NCBI RefSeq assembly: GCF_002159645.1
Contig: NZ_NFJB01000005.1
Location: 1-64,000 of the forward strand
Reading direction: 5' to 3'
Length of the DNA: 64,000 bases
From: Parabacteroides sp. An277
GTDB lineage: Bacteria; Bacteroidota; Bacteroidia; Bacteroidales; Tannerellaceae
Positions 17,525 to 26,501 of the stretch are shown one piece after another. Both the position numbers and the translations under genes were made by a program. Position 1 is the first letter of the stretch; every line of letters starts with the position of its first letter. The notes beneath the pieces were generated by a model. It did no database searches, had not been told where the DNA came from, and saw nothing but the letters and a program-made list of their open reading frames with translations.

Positions 17525-19633
17525 TCATTTTTTCATATTCCGGGCCACTTGCTCCACGAACGCGTCTTCTATCTCTTTCGGGAGCTGCGCCTTTTCGCGC
17601 CAAGCCTTGTCGCCATAGACGCCCGCTTCCCGATAGTCGAAGATTTGGAAACCGATACGCTTTACGGCCTTCGGCGAACGGAAGGTGAAGTCGTCTTGCA
17701 ACGGATTGGTGAACAGCGGGTCTCGCTGGATGGAGTGTGGCTCGTGCCCCTTCTTCCAAGCCGAGAAATCGGAGCCGCCGAAATCCATCTCCTTCCCGGA
17801 TATATCCCAATAGAGATTGTAATCGGCTGCGATATCGGCATTCGCCCATTCGCGGGCAAAGAGCGGTTCGCCATTCGTCAACAGCACATTATGCTGGAAA
17901 GAGAACGAACGATGCGCCTCTTTGCGCGTGCACTGGAGGAGGTTGGTGGTCGAGAAGGCCAGGATATTGTTCTCGATGCGGTTGTTCCGTCCGTAATGCT
18001 GATGGAAACCGCCGCTCTTGCAACGATACACCAAGTTATAACTCATCTCAATGTCCGACGAACCTTCGTCCGTGTACAATCCCCAGCCCCCGTAATCATA
18101 CGAATAGACATCATGAATCACATTATGGGAAACGCGCGTGCCGGGAGATTCGCCCAAGGTGTAGACCGCGCCCATATCGGAGAGTTCGCCCCATCCGATG
18201 TGGTGGATATGGTTATATTCAATCCGGTTGCGCACGGCCGGGTTCACGAAAGGCTTTCCACCCACAGGCGGTTGCTGCGGATTGTATCCCCAGACCCATC
18301 CCACGGAAACACCCGAATACCGGATGTTGGAAATCTCGTTGTGGGTTACGGCATTATCAGAAGTCAGGAAAAGCACCACGCCCACTGCGCTGGGGAATTC
18401 ATATCCCGCGCTGGTGATGATGTTGTTATCAATGACATTATGCGAACTGACAGGCCGCGCCATATCGGTCCGTTCCGTATCGCCCAACTTAATCCCTCCG
18501 GCACCTAAATCGTGCAGGTAATTCTTTTCAAACCGATTCCGATGACATTCCTTGCGAAACCAAATGGCATAACCGCCCGTATGCGCTATTTCGCAATTAC
18601 GGAAATGAATATCCTCGGCAAAGTCCGCCTGGATGGCCGCATCGATAGGAGCCGCTGCTTGCGCCGCCTCCCCTTCGCCTGGACGAAGCGTAAACGAAGC
18701 ATATTCAAAAGCTAAATTCTCGAAAGTAATATTCCGGATAGGTTGTCCGGCTTTACCTTGCAGCAGGATTTGATGGCGGAGCGTCGGCGCCACGCACTCG
18801 GCCGTACGGAGATCTTCCCCGGCTTGGGGATAATAATAGATATACCCCTGCTGGCGATCCAAATACCATTCCCCCGGTTCATCCAACAAATCCAGCTGGT
18901 TATAGATAATATAGCGTGCCCCCTCTCCGATGGGATTCCACGGTTTCATACCGGAGCCATTGAAATAAACATAATCGGAATCTGTCGCCATGTAATCACA
19001 ATATTTCTGCGTGATATCCCATTTATGGAAAAAGCGGAAACGGGTCTGTTTCATCTGTTCAGGAGAAAGACCGGCAAACGGGGCAAGTTCTTGCGGAGAA
19101 AACGAGATGCGTTGCACGGCAAATTCCGGAGCGCGTTCCCCGGATTGGAAAGCCTGCTCGGACGAGGAAGTCACCCATCCCCAACCTTCATTAGGAGTAC
19201 GAGCCAACTGCGCCCGTTCGCCATTGACATAAAACTGGTCGAAAGCGAACCCATATTGCTGGACTTCCGGAATGAATGCCCGCCAAACTCCTTTTTGCCA
19301 AGGTTCCCAGCCTTCGACACGCACCCCGGCCAAGAAGCGAGGTTTCTCTGCCCCTTCACCCGAGACAACTACCGGCGCCGGCAAGGGTTGATCGATTACC
19401 AACGTCTGCTCCATCCAATAATCCCCCGGAAGTACACGAAGATGTACCGTATCCATTTCCTCCAACGACGAAATCCTATCAAAAGCCTCTTGCAACGAAT
19501 GACATACGTTCTCCTCTCCTGCCATCACACCTTCCGGCGCGATTGAAATCACTTGATTGCCCGCATACAAGTTCAAACTCAAGCAGGCAGACAAGCCTAT
19601 TATTAAATACGTTCTATACATAATACTATACAT
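17525..19633 (-). CDS. Secreted right-handed beta-helix protein, glycoside hydrolase-like
   Basis: 702 residues. Residues 1-24 are a signal peptide (LIIGLSACLSLNLYAG). Residues 45-110 hold the 'SLQEAFDRI...VHLRVLPGDYWMEQTLVI' opening typical of pectate-lyase-fold enzymes, followed by GAEKPRFLAGVRVEGWEPW. Residues about 320-600 are rich in N/G/I beta-helix rungs (NVIDNNIITSAG, YNHIHHIGWGELSDMGAVYTLGESPG, DVYSYDYGGWGLYTDEGSSDIEMSYN). The architecture resembles GH141- or GH120-type glycoside hydrolases, but I cannot fix the family or the substrate. It would act in the periplasm or at the surface on a polysaccharide. Single gene, not in a recognisable polysaccharide locus. Confidence 0.75.
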   Translation of the reverse strand: MYSIMYRTYLIIGLSACLSLNLYAGNQVISIAPEGVMAGEENVCHSLQEAFDRISSLEEMDTVHLRVLPGDYWMEQTLVIDQPLPAPVVVSGEGAEKPRFLAGVRVEGWEPWQKGVWRAFIPEVQQYGFAFDQFYVNGERAQLARTPNEGWGWVTSSSEQAFQSGERAPEFAVQRISFSPQELAPFAGLSPEQMKQTRFRFFHKWDITQKYCDYMATDSDYVYFNGSGMKPWNPIGEGARYIIYNQLDLLDEPGEWYLDRQQGYIYYYPQAGEDLRTAECVAPTLRHQILLQGKAGQPIRNITFENLAFEYASFTLRPGEGEAAQAAAPIDAAIQADFAEDIHFRNCEIAHTGGYAIWFRKECHRNRFEKNYLHDLGAGGIKLGDTERTDMARPVSSHNVIDNNIITSAGYEFPSAVGVVLFLTSDNAVTHNEISNIRYSGVSVGWVWGYNPQQPPVGGKPFVNPAVRNRIEYNHIHHIGWGELSDMGAVYTLGESPGTRVSHNVIHDVYSYDYGGWGLYTDEGSSDIEMSYNLVYRCKSGGFHQHYGRNNRIENNILAFSTTNLLQCTRKEAHRSFSFQHNVLLTNGEPLFAREWANADIAADYNLYWDISGKEMDFGGSDFSAWKKGHEPHSIQRDPLFTNPLQDDFTFRSPKAVKRIGFQIFDYREAGVYGDKAWREKAQLPKEIEDAFVEQVARNMKK

Positions 19634-19706
19634 TTATCCGTTTTCTTGTCATCTGGACGGCGAAGTTATTCATTTATCAACAAGAATCCGAATTTTTTTC
19701 AAATAT

Positions 19707-19737
19707 TTTGATATTCTCCCAAAAACAAGTACCTTTG
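19707..19737 (+). promoter_or_regulatory. Promoter of the carboxylase operon
   Basis: TTTG (19707-19710) and TACCTTTG (19730-19737) are 19 bases apart, an almost ideal Bacteroidetes promoter. Transcription would begin near 19744, just before the riboswitch. Confidence 0.82.
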
Positions 19738-19744
19738 CGGCGCA

Positions 19745-19918
19745 TTTGGTTTTAAGCAGATATCCATCTGCTTGGATTAAAAGGGAATCGGGTGAAAGTC
19801 CCGGACAGTCCCGCTGCTGTGAAGCTCCGTTTACGTCTTGATATATACTTTATACCACTGATACGTTGCGTATTGGGAAGGGTTCAAGACGAGGAGTCAG
19901 TCAGAAGACCTGCCATAT
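19745..19918 (+). promoter_or_regulatory. Cobalamin riboswitch
   Basis: The aptamer opens with the hairpin AAGCAGAT-ATCC-ATCTGCTT, then GGGAATCGGGTGAAAGTCCC, the conserved core CAGTCCCGCTGCTGTGA, and ends with the B12 box (TCAGAAGACCTGCC, 19901-19914). The sequence to 19982 (hairpin-prone, with ACTATTTTCACTCGTGGGATAG) would be the expression platform. Cobalamin binding normally lowers expression of the genes behind it. Here those genes are the biotin-dependent carboxylase operon rather than B12 transport or synthesis. Confidence 0.93.
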
Positions 19919-19982
19919 AAATGACATACGACTATTTTCACTCGTGGGATAGGAAAATGGTATAACACATAATGTATAAGAC

Positions 19983-21494
19983 ATGATAAGGAAAGTATTG
20001 ATCGCCAACAGAGGCGAAATTGCGGTACGCATCATGCGTTCTTGTCGCGAGATGGGAATCCGCACGGTGGCCGTGTTTAGCGAAGCCGATCGCACGTCGC
20101 GCCATGTGATGTATGCCGATGAAGCCTATTTGATTGGTCCAGCGATAGCTACCAATAGCTATCTAAACATCGAGAAAATCATTGAAGTCGCTAAGGCATC
20201 GCGCGCAGACGCCATTCACCCAGGGTATGGTTTCTTGTCTGAGAATGCCACGTTTGCCCGCCGTTGCCAAGAAGAAGGCATTATCTTTATCGGACCGCGG
20301 CCGGAAACCATCGAGATGATGGGGGATAAGATTGAAGCCCGCAAATGTATGGAAAAGGCCGGCGTACCCATTGTGCCCGGTACAGAAGAACCTTTGCAAA
20401 GCGTGGAGGAGGCCATCCAACTGTGTAACCGGATAGGATATCCCGTGATGCTCAAAGCCTCGATGGGAGGCGGTGGAAAAGGCATGCGATTGATACACCA
20501 CGAAGGAGAAGTAGAAGAAGCCTACAACATGGCCCGCTCCGAATCCCTTTCTTCGTTTGGAGACAATACGGTGTATTTGGAAAAATTCGTAGAAGAGCCT
20601 CATCACATTGAGTTCCAAATTTTGGGCGATAATCATGGTCATGCGATTCATCTGTTCGACCGCGAATGCTCTATCCAACGTCGGCATCAGAAGATTGTGG
20701 AAGAAAGCCCCTCTCCTTTCCTTACACCGGAATTGCGCGAAGAGATGGGTCGTTGCGCCGTGCGGGCAGCCCAGGCAGTAAACTATTCAGGAGCCGGGAC
20801 CATTGAATTCCTCGTAGACAAACATCGCCATTTTTATTTCTTGGAAATGAACACCCGGCTGCAAGTAGAGCATCCGGTAACAGAAGAGGTGGTGGGCGTC
20901 GATTTGGTGAAAGAGCAAATCCGCGTGGCCAATGATGAAGTCCTCCATCTCAAGCAAGAGGACATTCACCAACGAGGCCATGCCATCGAATGCCGTATTT
21001 GCGCGGAAGATACAGAGAATAACTTTATCCCTTCGCCCGGCATCATCAAGCAACTGATGGAACCCAACGGTATCGGAGTGCGCATTGACAGTTATGTCTA
21101 TGAAGGTTATGAAATCCCTATTTATTACGACCCGATGATAGGCAAGCTTATCGTATGGGCAACTACCCGCCAATATGCCATCGAACGGATGCGCCGCGTG
21201 CTTTACGAATATAAAATTACAGGGTTGAAGACGAACTTGAATTACCTGAAGCGTATCATGCACAACCCGGATTTCGTCCGTGGTGAATATAATACCTTAT
21301 TTATAGAGAAGAATACCAAAACCCTTTTGCGGGCCACAGGAAGCAACGAGGAATTGGAAAATGTAGCCATGATTACGGCTTATATCGATTACCTCATGAA
21401 CTTGGAAGAGAACACGAATACCCCGCAAATGGATACGCGGCCGATTAGCCGTTGGCGTGAATTTGGTTTACAGAAAGGAGTATTAAGAATTTGA
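19983..21494 (+). CDS. accC: Biotin carboxylase subunit of an acyl-CoA carboxylase
   Basis: 503 residues, slightly longer than AccC. VLIANRGEIAVRIMR at the N-terminus, ATP-grasp loop KASMGGGGKGMR (about residue 160), EFQILGDNHGHAIHLFDRECSIQRRHQK and the MNTRLQVEHPVTE catalytic motif are all present. It carboxylates biotin on the neighbouring carrier with ATP and bicarbonate. With the downstream carrier and carboxyltransferase it forms a propionyl-CoA (or related acyl-CoA) carboxylase that makes methylmalonyl-CoA. The next gene begins one base after the stop. Expression is under the cobalamin riboswitch. Confidence 0.93.
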   Translation: MIRKVLIANRGEIAVRIMRSCREMGIRTVAVFSEADRTSRHVMYADEAYLIGPAIATNSYLNIEKIIEVAKASRADAIHPGYGFLSENATFARRCQEEGIIFIGPRPETIEMMGDKIEARKCMEKAGVPIVPGTEEPLQSVEEAIQLCNRIGYPVMLKASMGGGGKGMRLIHHEGEVEEAYNMARSESLSSFGDNTVYLEKFVEEPHHIEFQILGDNHGHAIHLFDRECSIQRRHQKIVEESPSPFLTPELREEMGRCAVRAAQAVNYSGAGTIEFLVDKHRHFYFLEMNTRLQVEHPVTEEVVGVDLVKEQIRVANDEVLHLKQEDIHQRGHAIECRICAEDTENNFIPSPGIIKQLMEPNGIGVRIDSYVYEGYEIPIYYDPMIGKLIVWATTRQYAIERMRRVLYEYKITGLKTNLNYLKRIMHNPDFVRGEYNTLFIEKNTKTLLRATGSNEELENVAMITAYIDYLMNLEENTNTPQMDTRPISRWREFGLQKGVLRI

Positions 21495-21495
21495 T

Positions 21496-22008
21496 ATGGA
21501 AATACATATAGGAGACCGCGTCGCAGACGTGGAATTGATTAGCAAAGAAGGCAACAAGGTGCAACTATCCATCGACGGTACACCCTACGACGTGGATATT
21601 GTGATGGCTGAAAATGGAAATTGTTCCGTATTGCACGAGGGCAATTCCTTCAATGTGGAATTTATCCGAAATGAAGGTGGCAAGAAATACGACATCAACA
21701 TTCTGAATCGTTCGTATGTAGTGGATATTGTGGACACGCAAGCCAAATACCTGCGCATGAAGCGGGGCAGCGAAGAGAAGCAAGACGATAAGTTGGTAGC
21801 TCCGATGCCCGGAAAGGTGGTCAAGATACCCGTGCAGGTAGGCGACCGCCTCGCGGCCGGCGATACGGCCATCGTGCTCGAGGCCATGAAGATGCAAAGT
21901 AATTACAAAGTCTCGAGCGATTGTGTAGTAAAGGAAATCTTGGTAAACGAAGGCGATACCGTCAAAGCAAACCAAGTATTGATTATGTTGGACATTATAC
22001 AAGGATGA
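21496..22008 (+). CDS. Biotin carboxyl carrier protein of acyl-CoA carboxylase
   Basis: 170 residues. The C-terminal 75 residues are a biotinyl domain with the biotin-accepting lysine in EAMKM (VLEAMKMQSNY) and PMPGKVVKIPVQVGD at its start. The N-terminal 90 residues are a beta-rich region that probably docks to the partner subunits. It carries carboxybiotin between the biotin carboxylase and the carboxyltransferase. Flanked by its partners with one- and four-base gaps. Confidence 0.9.
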   Translation: MEIHIGDRVADVELISKEGNKVQLSIDGTPYDVDIVMAENGNCSVLHEGNSFNVEFIRNEGGKKYDINILNRSYVVDIVDTQAKYLRMKRGSEEKQDDKLVAPMPGKVVKIPVQVGDRLAAGDTAIVLEAMKMQSNYKVSSDCVVKEILVNEGDTVKANQVLIMLDIIQG

Positions 22009-22012
22009 AGCA

Positions 22013-23545
22013 ATGAAACGAGAAGAAATATACGAAAAGCTGGAAGAAATCAACAAAGAAGCCCAGCAGGGCGGCGGTGTGGATAAAATCGAGAAGCTCC
22101 ACGAGCAAGGCCGCATGACCGCACGCGAACGCATCGACATGCTGCTCGACAAGGGCACGTTCAATGAATTGGATAAACTGGTGACCCACCGTTGCCATGA
22201 CTTTGGCATGGAGAAGAAGCGCATCGTGGGCGACGGCATCGTGAGCGGCTATGGGAAGATCGACGGCCGCCTGGTCTTTGTCTATGCTTACGACTTTACG
22301 GCGTTCGGCGGCTCGCTGAGTGAAACCAATGCGCAGAAGATCGTCAAGGTGCAGCAATTGGCCTTGAAGAACGGGGCGCCCGTCATTGCCCTGAACGATT
22401 CGGGTGGCGCGCGTATCCAAGAGGGCATTACCGGTTTGGCCGGCTATGCTTCGATTTTCTACCAGAATACGATTTCGTCGGGCGTGATTCCGCAGATTTC
22501 CGCCATCTTAGGACCTTGCGCGGGCGGAGCGTGCTATTCGCCTGCCCTTACGGACTTTATCTTTATGGTAAAGGAACAAAGCCACATGTTCATTACCGGA
22601 CCGGATGTGGTCAAGACCGTGACGAACGAGGAGATCGGTAAAGAGGAATTGGGCGGTGCCTATACGCACAGTTCGAAGAGCGGCGTCACGCATTTCATGT
22701 GCGACAACGAAGAGGAAACGCTTATGACCATCCGCGAGTTGCTTAGTTTCCTTCCCTCAAACAATATGGAAGATGCGCCCCTCAAGGCCACGACCGACGA
22801 CCCAGCCCGCCAAGAGGAGTCGCTCCAAACGATCATCCCTGAAGAGCCCTCTCTTCCTTACGACATCAAAGACATCATCGAGCCGGTCTTGGACGACCAA
22901 TATTTCTTCGAAATCATGCCACATTTCGCCAAGAACGTAGTGATTGGGTTCGGACGGTTGAACGGTCGTTCGGTGGGCATCGTGGCAAATCAGCCGGCAC
23001 ACCTGGCTGGCGTGTTGGATATCGACGCTTCCGACAAGACGGCTCGCTTCATCCGTTTCTGCGATTGCTTCAACATCCCGTTGATTACGTTTGAAGATGT
23101 ACCGGGTTTCTTGCCTGGAAGCCTGCAAGAGCATAACGGTATCATCCGCCACGGGGCTAAGGTGGTCTACGCGTATGCCGAGGCGACCGTTCCGAAGATT
23201 ACGCTCATCACCCGCAAAGCGTACGGGGGCGCTTACATCGTGATGTCGAGCAAGCCGACCGGTGCAGACATCAACCTGGCTTATCCGCAAGCTGAGATTG
23301 CCGTCATGGGAGCTGCCGGCGCAGTCAATATCCTGTACCGCAAATCGACTCCGGAAGAGAAGCAATCCATTGCCGAGGAATATGAAAAGACCTTCTCCAA
23401 CCCCTATCGCGCAGCCGAACGAGGGTTGATTGACGAAGTCATCATGCCTCGTGATACACGCTACAAACTGATTCAGGCACTCGAGATGTGCCAGAACAAG
23501 AGCCAGAGCAATCCGCCTAAGAAGCATGGCAACATGCCGCTCTAA
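22013..23545 (+). CDS. Carboxyltransferase subunit (propionyl-/methylmalonyl-CoA type)
   Basis: 510 residues, the length of PccB/MmdA. Crotonase-like halves are seen: GRMTARERIDMLLDKGTF, the acyl-CoA oxyanion region NDSGGARIQEG, GPCAGGACYSPALTDF, and in the second half VPGFLPGSLQEHNGIIRHGAK and KAYGGAYIVMSSKP. It transfers the carboxyl group from biotin to propionyl-CoA or the reverse. MmdA, the decarboxylase subunit, is very similar; the presence of a biotin carboxylase in the operon argues for the ATP-driven carboxylase. This connects with B12-dependent methylmalonyl-CoA mutase in the succinate-propionate pathway. Confidence 0.9.
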   Translation: MKREEIYEKLEEINKEAQQGGGVDKIEKLHEQGRMTARERIDMLLDKGTFNELDKLVTHRCHDFGMEKKRIVGDGIVSGYGKIDGRLVFVYAYDFTAFGGSLSETNAQKIVKVQQLALKNGAPVIALNDSGGARIQEGITGLAGYASIFYQNTISSGVIPQISAILGPCAGGACYSPALTDFIFMVKEQSHMFITGPDVVKTVTNEEIGKEELGGAYTHSSKSGVTHFMCDNEEETLMTIRELLSFLPSNNMEDAPLKATTDDPARQEESLQTIIPEEPSLPYDIKDIIEPVLDDQYFFEIMPHFAKNVVIGFGRLNGRSVGIVANQPAHLAGVLDIDASDKTARFIRFCDCFNIPLITFEDVPGFLPGSLQEHNGIIRHGAKVVYAYAEATVPKITLITRKAYGGAYIVMSSKPTGADINLAYPQAEIAVMGAAGAVNILYRKSTPEEKQSIAEEYEKTFSNPYRAAERGLIDEVIMPRDTRYKLIQALEMCQNKSQSNPPKKHGNMPL

Positions 23546-23581
23546 GGCGTTCCCAAAAAGATATTTTTTACCCTATTTAGT

Positions 23582-23639
23582 AGAGGTCTGACGAGAGGGC
23601 ACACCCACATGTGCCCCGCTGTCGGGCCTCTTTTTTTAT
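23582..23639 (+). terminator. Terminator of the carboxylase operon
   Basis: An 11-bp stem AGAGGTCTGAC/GTCGGGCCTCT (two G-U pairs) with an inner GGGCAC/GTGCCC hairpin, followed by TTTTTTT, 36 bases after the stop. Confidence 0.88.
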
Positions 23640-23735
23640 CCCTTTTCCTCCTCGTTTCTACCCAGACGATTCCCTCGAGTTCTTAGGACCTATTCCTGAG
23701 AGATATAGATACTCATCCCCATATAGGAGCCATAG

Positions 23736-23820
23736 ATACCTGTACTGGTATGCACCCCTAACCAGTACAGGTAAGGATAGCATACCAGTACTGGTTACAC
23801 CTACATACCAGTACAGGTAT
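23736..23820. repeat. Palindrome array D, four units of 23 bp
   Basis: 16-bp units at 23736, 23759, 23782 and 23805 with 7-base spacers: ATACCTGTACTGGTAT, TAACCAGTACAGGTAA, ATACCAGTACTGGTTA and ATACCAGTACAGGTAT. Spacers differ (GCACCCC, GGATAGC, CACCTAC). It lies beyond the terminator of the carboxylase operon and upstream of the convergent DUF5690 gene end. An imperfect palindrome TCTTAGGA-N5-TCCTGAGA (23681-23701) and TCTCCGGAGA (about 23847) flank it. The same palindrome recurs at 27496-27580. Confidence 0.85.
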
Positions 23821-23941
23821 TAGGTACTCATTCTAGGATATCGTCTCTCCGGAGATAAGGGAAAGAGCGGTCGTCTTCTCAGGGAGTTTCTGCCCCGCCT
23901 CTTTGGGAAACGGGGGACGGGCTCCTTTGCAAACGGGTCCG

Positions 23942-25237
23942 TCAACTAAAGCTCAGCGCTTTACGCTTCACTATAAGTCCCTCTTTTCTTTCTTTATATT
24001 GGAAATAAAGGTAGAGGAAGAGAGAGAAGAGCACGATGACGCCCCCGGCAATATAAGCGGCATGGGTAATGAACGAAAGCCAGTCCAATTCCCTGGTGAA
24101 GAAGTTCTTGTAGAGGAGGACGCCGACACTGCCTAAATAGCCGAACGAATCGGAGATGCAAATCAGGAAGCTGATGTTGCTCCGGTAACGGAAAAGGGCT
24201 ATCCAACGCTCGAAGAACATCGTATGGAAGCAGGCATAACACAGGTAAAGCCCGAAACCGGAGAAGACCATCCACAAGACAGGCGCCAAGGCTCCCTCGG
24301 AGAAAAGCCACGTGGACCCGAAGAGGACAAGGCCGCCAAAGAAAAAGATAATGATGTTGCTATAAAAGGCTATGCGGTTGTTGATGACGCGAATCATGCT
24401 GGCAATGATGCTCAATACCAAGATGGCAATGCATATCTCTGAAACGGCCAGGATGCCGGCGTTGTCCTCATAGCCCAATTGCGCCCAAAGCTCTACGGCG
24501 AAATTATCCCGCAAGTCCCGATAGACGGTTAGGGTGGCGTAAATCAGGGTGGAGAAGATGATTCCCCAACTAAAGGAGTGGAAGAAACGGGCACGTTCGT
24601 GGGCTGTCATCGGGGCACGTTCGCTCCGGAGCTGCTTATCCTCCTCCGAAGGGGGCGGTATTTTGCCTAAAAGCCAGACCCCCAACAAGAGGACCGGCAG
24701 GAATATCAACCCGACAAGAAATGGCATCCAGAAGTCGGACACGCCGAGGTGGACAATCAGGAACTTGCCCACCGCCTTGGTGATGCCCGACGCGGTAATG
24801 AAACTGATGCACAGCCCTGCACTCAGTAATTCCGTGTTCCTCCGCCCCTCGAGGAAGGAGATGACAATACCGAATATCATGCCCAACGGAAGCCCATTGA
24901 CCACCAAACATACGACGTTGTAAGGAGGCGGGACGAGGGCAAACAGCAACAGCGCTACCCATGCAATCCCCACCAACCCCAAGATATAGGCAATGCGTTC
25001 CTTGGGTTGCATCCCCGATACAATCTTAATCCCTAAGAACTTGGAGCAGGTATAACCTATCACCTGGCTGATGATGGCTATAATCTTGAAATCAAGTCCC
25101 CAATAGGTCAGCCCCTCGAACATGGCGGCGGAAAGTGGCTTGCGGAAAGCATACATGCTCATATAGGTCAACAAAGCCGCCGCGATGCAGAGCAGGTTAA
25201 AGAGCGTCCCGTTTGTCTTGGATATAGGTGCGTTCAT
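23942..25237 (-). CDS. DUF5690-family membrane transporter (MFS-like)
   Basis: 431 residues, about 12 hydrophobic segments with MFS-like layout; the opening YMSMYAFRKPLSAAMFEG recalls organophosphate antiporters of the GlpT/UhpT group. It begins in a 4-base overlap with the alcohol dehydrogenase stop (ATGA type), so the two are translationally coupled. Related pairs sit in phosphonate-degradation loci of other Bacteroidetes as I recall them; no phosphonate hydrolase is seen here, so the substrate is open. Confidence 0.75.
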   Translation of the reverse strand: MNAPISKTNGTLFNLLCIAAALLTYMSMYAFRKPLSAAMFEGLTYWGLDFKIIAIISQVIGYTCSKFLGIKIVSGMQPKERIAYILGLVGIAWVALLLFALVPPPYNVVCLVVNGLPLGMIFGIVISFLEGRRNTELLSAGLCISFITASGITKAVGKFLIVHLGVSDFWMPFLVGLIFLPVLLLGVWLLGKIPPPSEEDKQLRSERAPMTAHERARFFHSFSWGIIFSTLIYATLTVYRDLRDNFAVELWAQLGYEDNAGILAVSEICIAILVLSIIASMIRVINNRIAFYSNIIIFFFGGLVLFGSTWLFSEGALAPVLWMVFSGFGLYLCYACFHTMFFERWIALFRYRSNISFLICISDSFGYLGSVGVLLYKNFFTRELDWLSFITHAAYIAGGVIVLFSLFLYLYFQYKERKEGLIVKRKALSFS

Positions 25238-26310
25238 AAGCAGTTCTCTTCAGGGTTGATATGAATGCCTACCCGGTAAGGATTCGCACGGAGCGCATAC
25301 TGGAACGCCTCTTCCGCATGCTCCAAATCGAAACCGTCGTAAATCAGGTCGGCTATCGGATAACGTTGGTAATTCTCTTGGATGAAGGTGACGGCTGTCC
25401 GGAAATCCTCCAAGTTATAGTTGTGCAATCCTTTCAACGTCAGTAGCTTGCGAATAAATTGCTCGGAGTCGATAGGAACAGGAGCTTGCGGGCAGACGCC
25501 TCCAATCCAGACAGCCGTGCCCCCGATGGCGAGAGCCTCTATCGAATCTTTCATACATTGGATATGACCGCTAAAGTCGATTGTAACATCCAGTTGGTTG
25601 TCGGTGAGCTGTTCCTTCGTCGTGTTCACCAGACGAGTGGCCCCGAACCGTTGCGCTACCGAGAGGCGTTCGTCTTGGATGTCGAGTGCGAGGATTTCCT
25701 GGGCTCCTTGGTTATGACACATGGCACAAGCGATAACGCCCAACATGCCCGCGCCCCAAATCCCCACTCGCTTCCCCTTCAACTCTCCAGCCAAGCGAAG
25801 CGAACCGGCCACAGTCGATACCGCACAATTAATAATGGCCGTCACTTGCAAAGGGACCTCTTCGCGCAACTTCAATATCGGCGTGTGTTTACGCAAGAGG
25901 GTATATTCCGCCAATCCCCCGTGCAATGAATTCTCCGGCGTAAGTTGCTCGTGTCCGTATTTGAACAAGTCGGGAGCTTTCTGGGGAATGCCTCGTTGAG
26001 CCATTTCGCCAGTTGGGTCGGAAGCGTAGATGGCCCAGGTGATACGGTCTCCTATGCAGAGCGGGTTCCCTTCGCAATCGCTCTGGGGAGCCTCCGGTCC
26101 GAAAGCTGCGATTCGCCCCACGATTTCATGCCCCAAGATGGTGGGCGACTTCTCCTTCCGTTTCCCGCCATAGGTACTTAAATCACTTCGACATAGGGTG
26201 GTATATTCATTCCGGACAAGGATTTGTCCCTCGGTCAGTGCCGGTATGGGCCAGCTCACGATTTCTAATGGCTGATTTGCTTCTCTAAAGATGACAATTT
26301 TGCTCTTCAT
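25234..26310 (-). CDS. Zinc-dependent alcohol dehydrogenase (phosphonate-associated type?)
   Basis: 358 residues of the medium-chain dehydrogenase superfamily. Catalytic zinc residues: Cys in TLCRSDLSTYGG and HE in ILGHEIVGRI. The Rossmann motif is GIWGAGMLGVIAC (about residue 185). The four-cysteine structural-zinc loop is not seen. The IGDRITWAIYASDPTG segment and the neighbour suggest the 'phosphonate catabolism-associated' subgroup (TIGR03366), an assignment from memory. It would oxidise an alcohol or aldehyde intermediate with NAD(P). Divergent from the putative regulator at 26502. Confidence 0.78.
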   Translation of the reverse strand: MKSKIVIFREANQPLEIVSWPIPALTEGQILVRNEYTTLCRSDLSTYGGKRKEKSPTILGHEIVGRIAAFGPEAPQSDCEGNPLCIGDRITWAIYASDPTGEMAQRGIPQKAPDLFKYGHEQLTPENSLHGGLAEYTLLRKHTPILKLREEVPLQVTAIINCAVSTVAGSLRLAGELKGKRVGIWGAGMLGVIACAMCHNQGAQEILALDIQDERLSVAQRFGATRLVNTTKEQLTDNQLDVTIDFSGHIQCMKDSIEALAIGGTAVWIGGVCPQAPVPIDSEQFIRKLLTLKGLHNYNLEDFRTAVTFIQENYQRYPIADLIYDGFDLEHAEEAFQYALRANPYRVGIHINPEENCL

Positions 26311-26366
26311 GTCTTATTTTCCGTTTTTATTTCGGAGACAAAATTCCGGAAAGTCGGGCGATGAAA

Positions 26367-26389
26367 GAATGAATTTGCATGATTCATTC
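26367..26389. promoter_or_regulatory. Inverted repeat in the divergent gap, possible operator
   Basis: GAATGAAT-N7-ATTCATTC: an 8-bp perfect inverted repeat 57 bases upstream of the dehydrogenase start and 113 bases before the regulator start. CATTC...GAATG half-sites follow around 26400-26426. Confidence 0.5.
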
Positions 26390-26501
26390 GGAGCGTAACC
26401 CATTCATATTATTAATTCGTGTGAATGTAGCACAATTGCAATAAGATTGTAATTCTAAGCACATCTTGTATCCAGAATTTTGCAGCGTAAACGTAAAATA
26501 A

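Noticed and set aside
17468-18508. 346-codon plus-strand ORF
   Set aside because: Antisense to the beta-helix protein, which has a signal peptide and a recognisable fold.
19636-19706. Promoter of the beta-helix gene on the minus strand
   Set aside because: No TAnnTTTG on the minus strand at a suitable distance; left unassigned.
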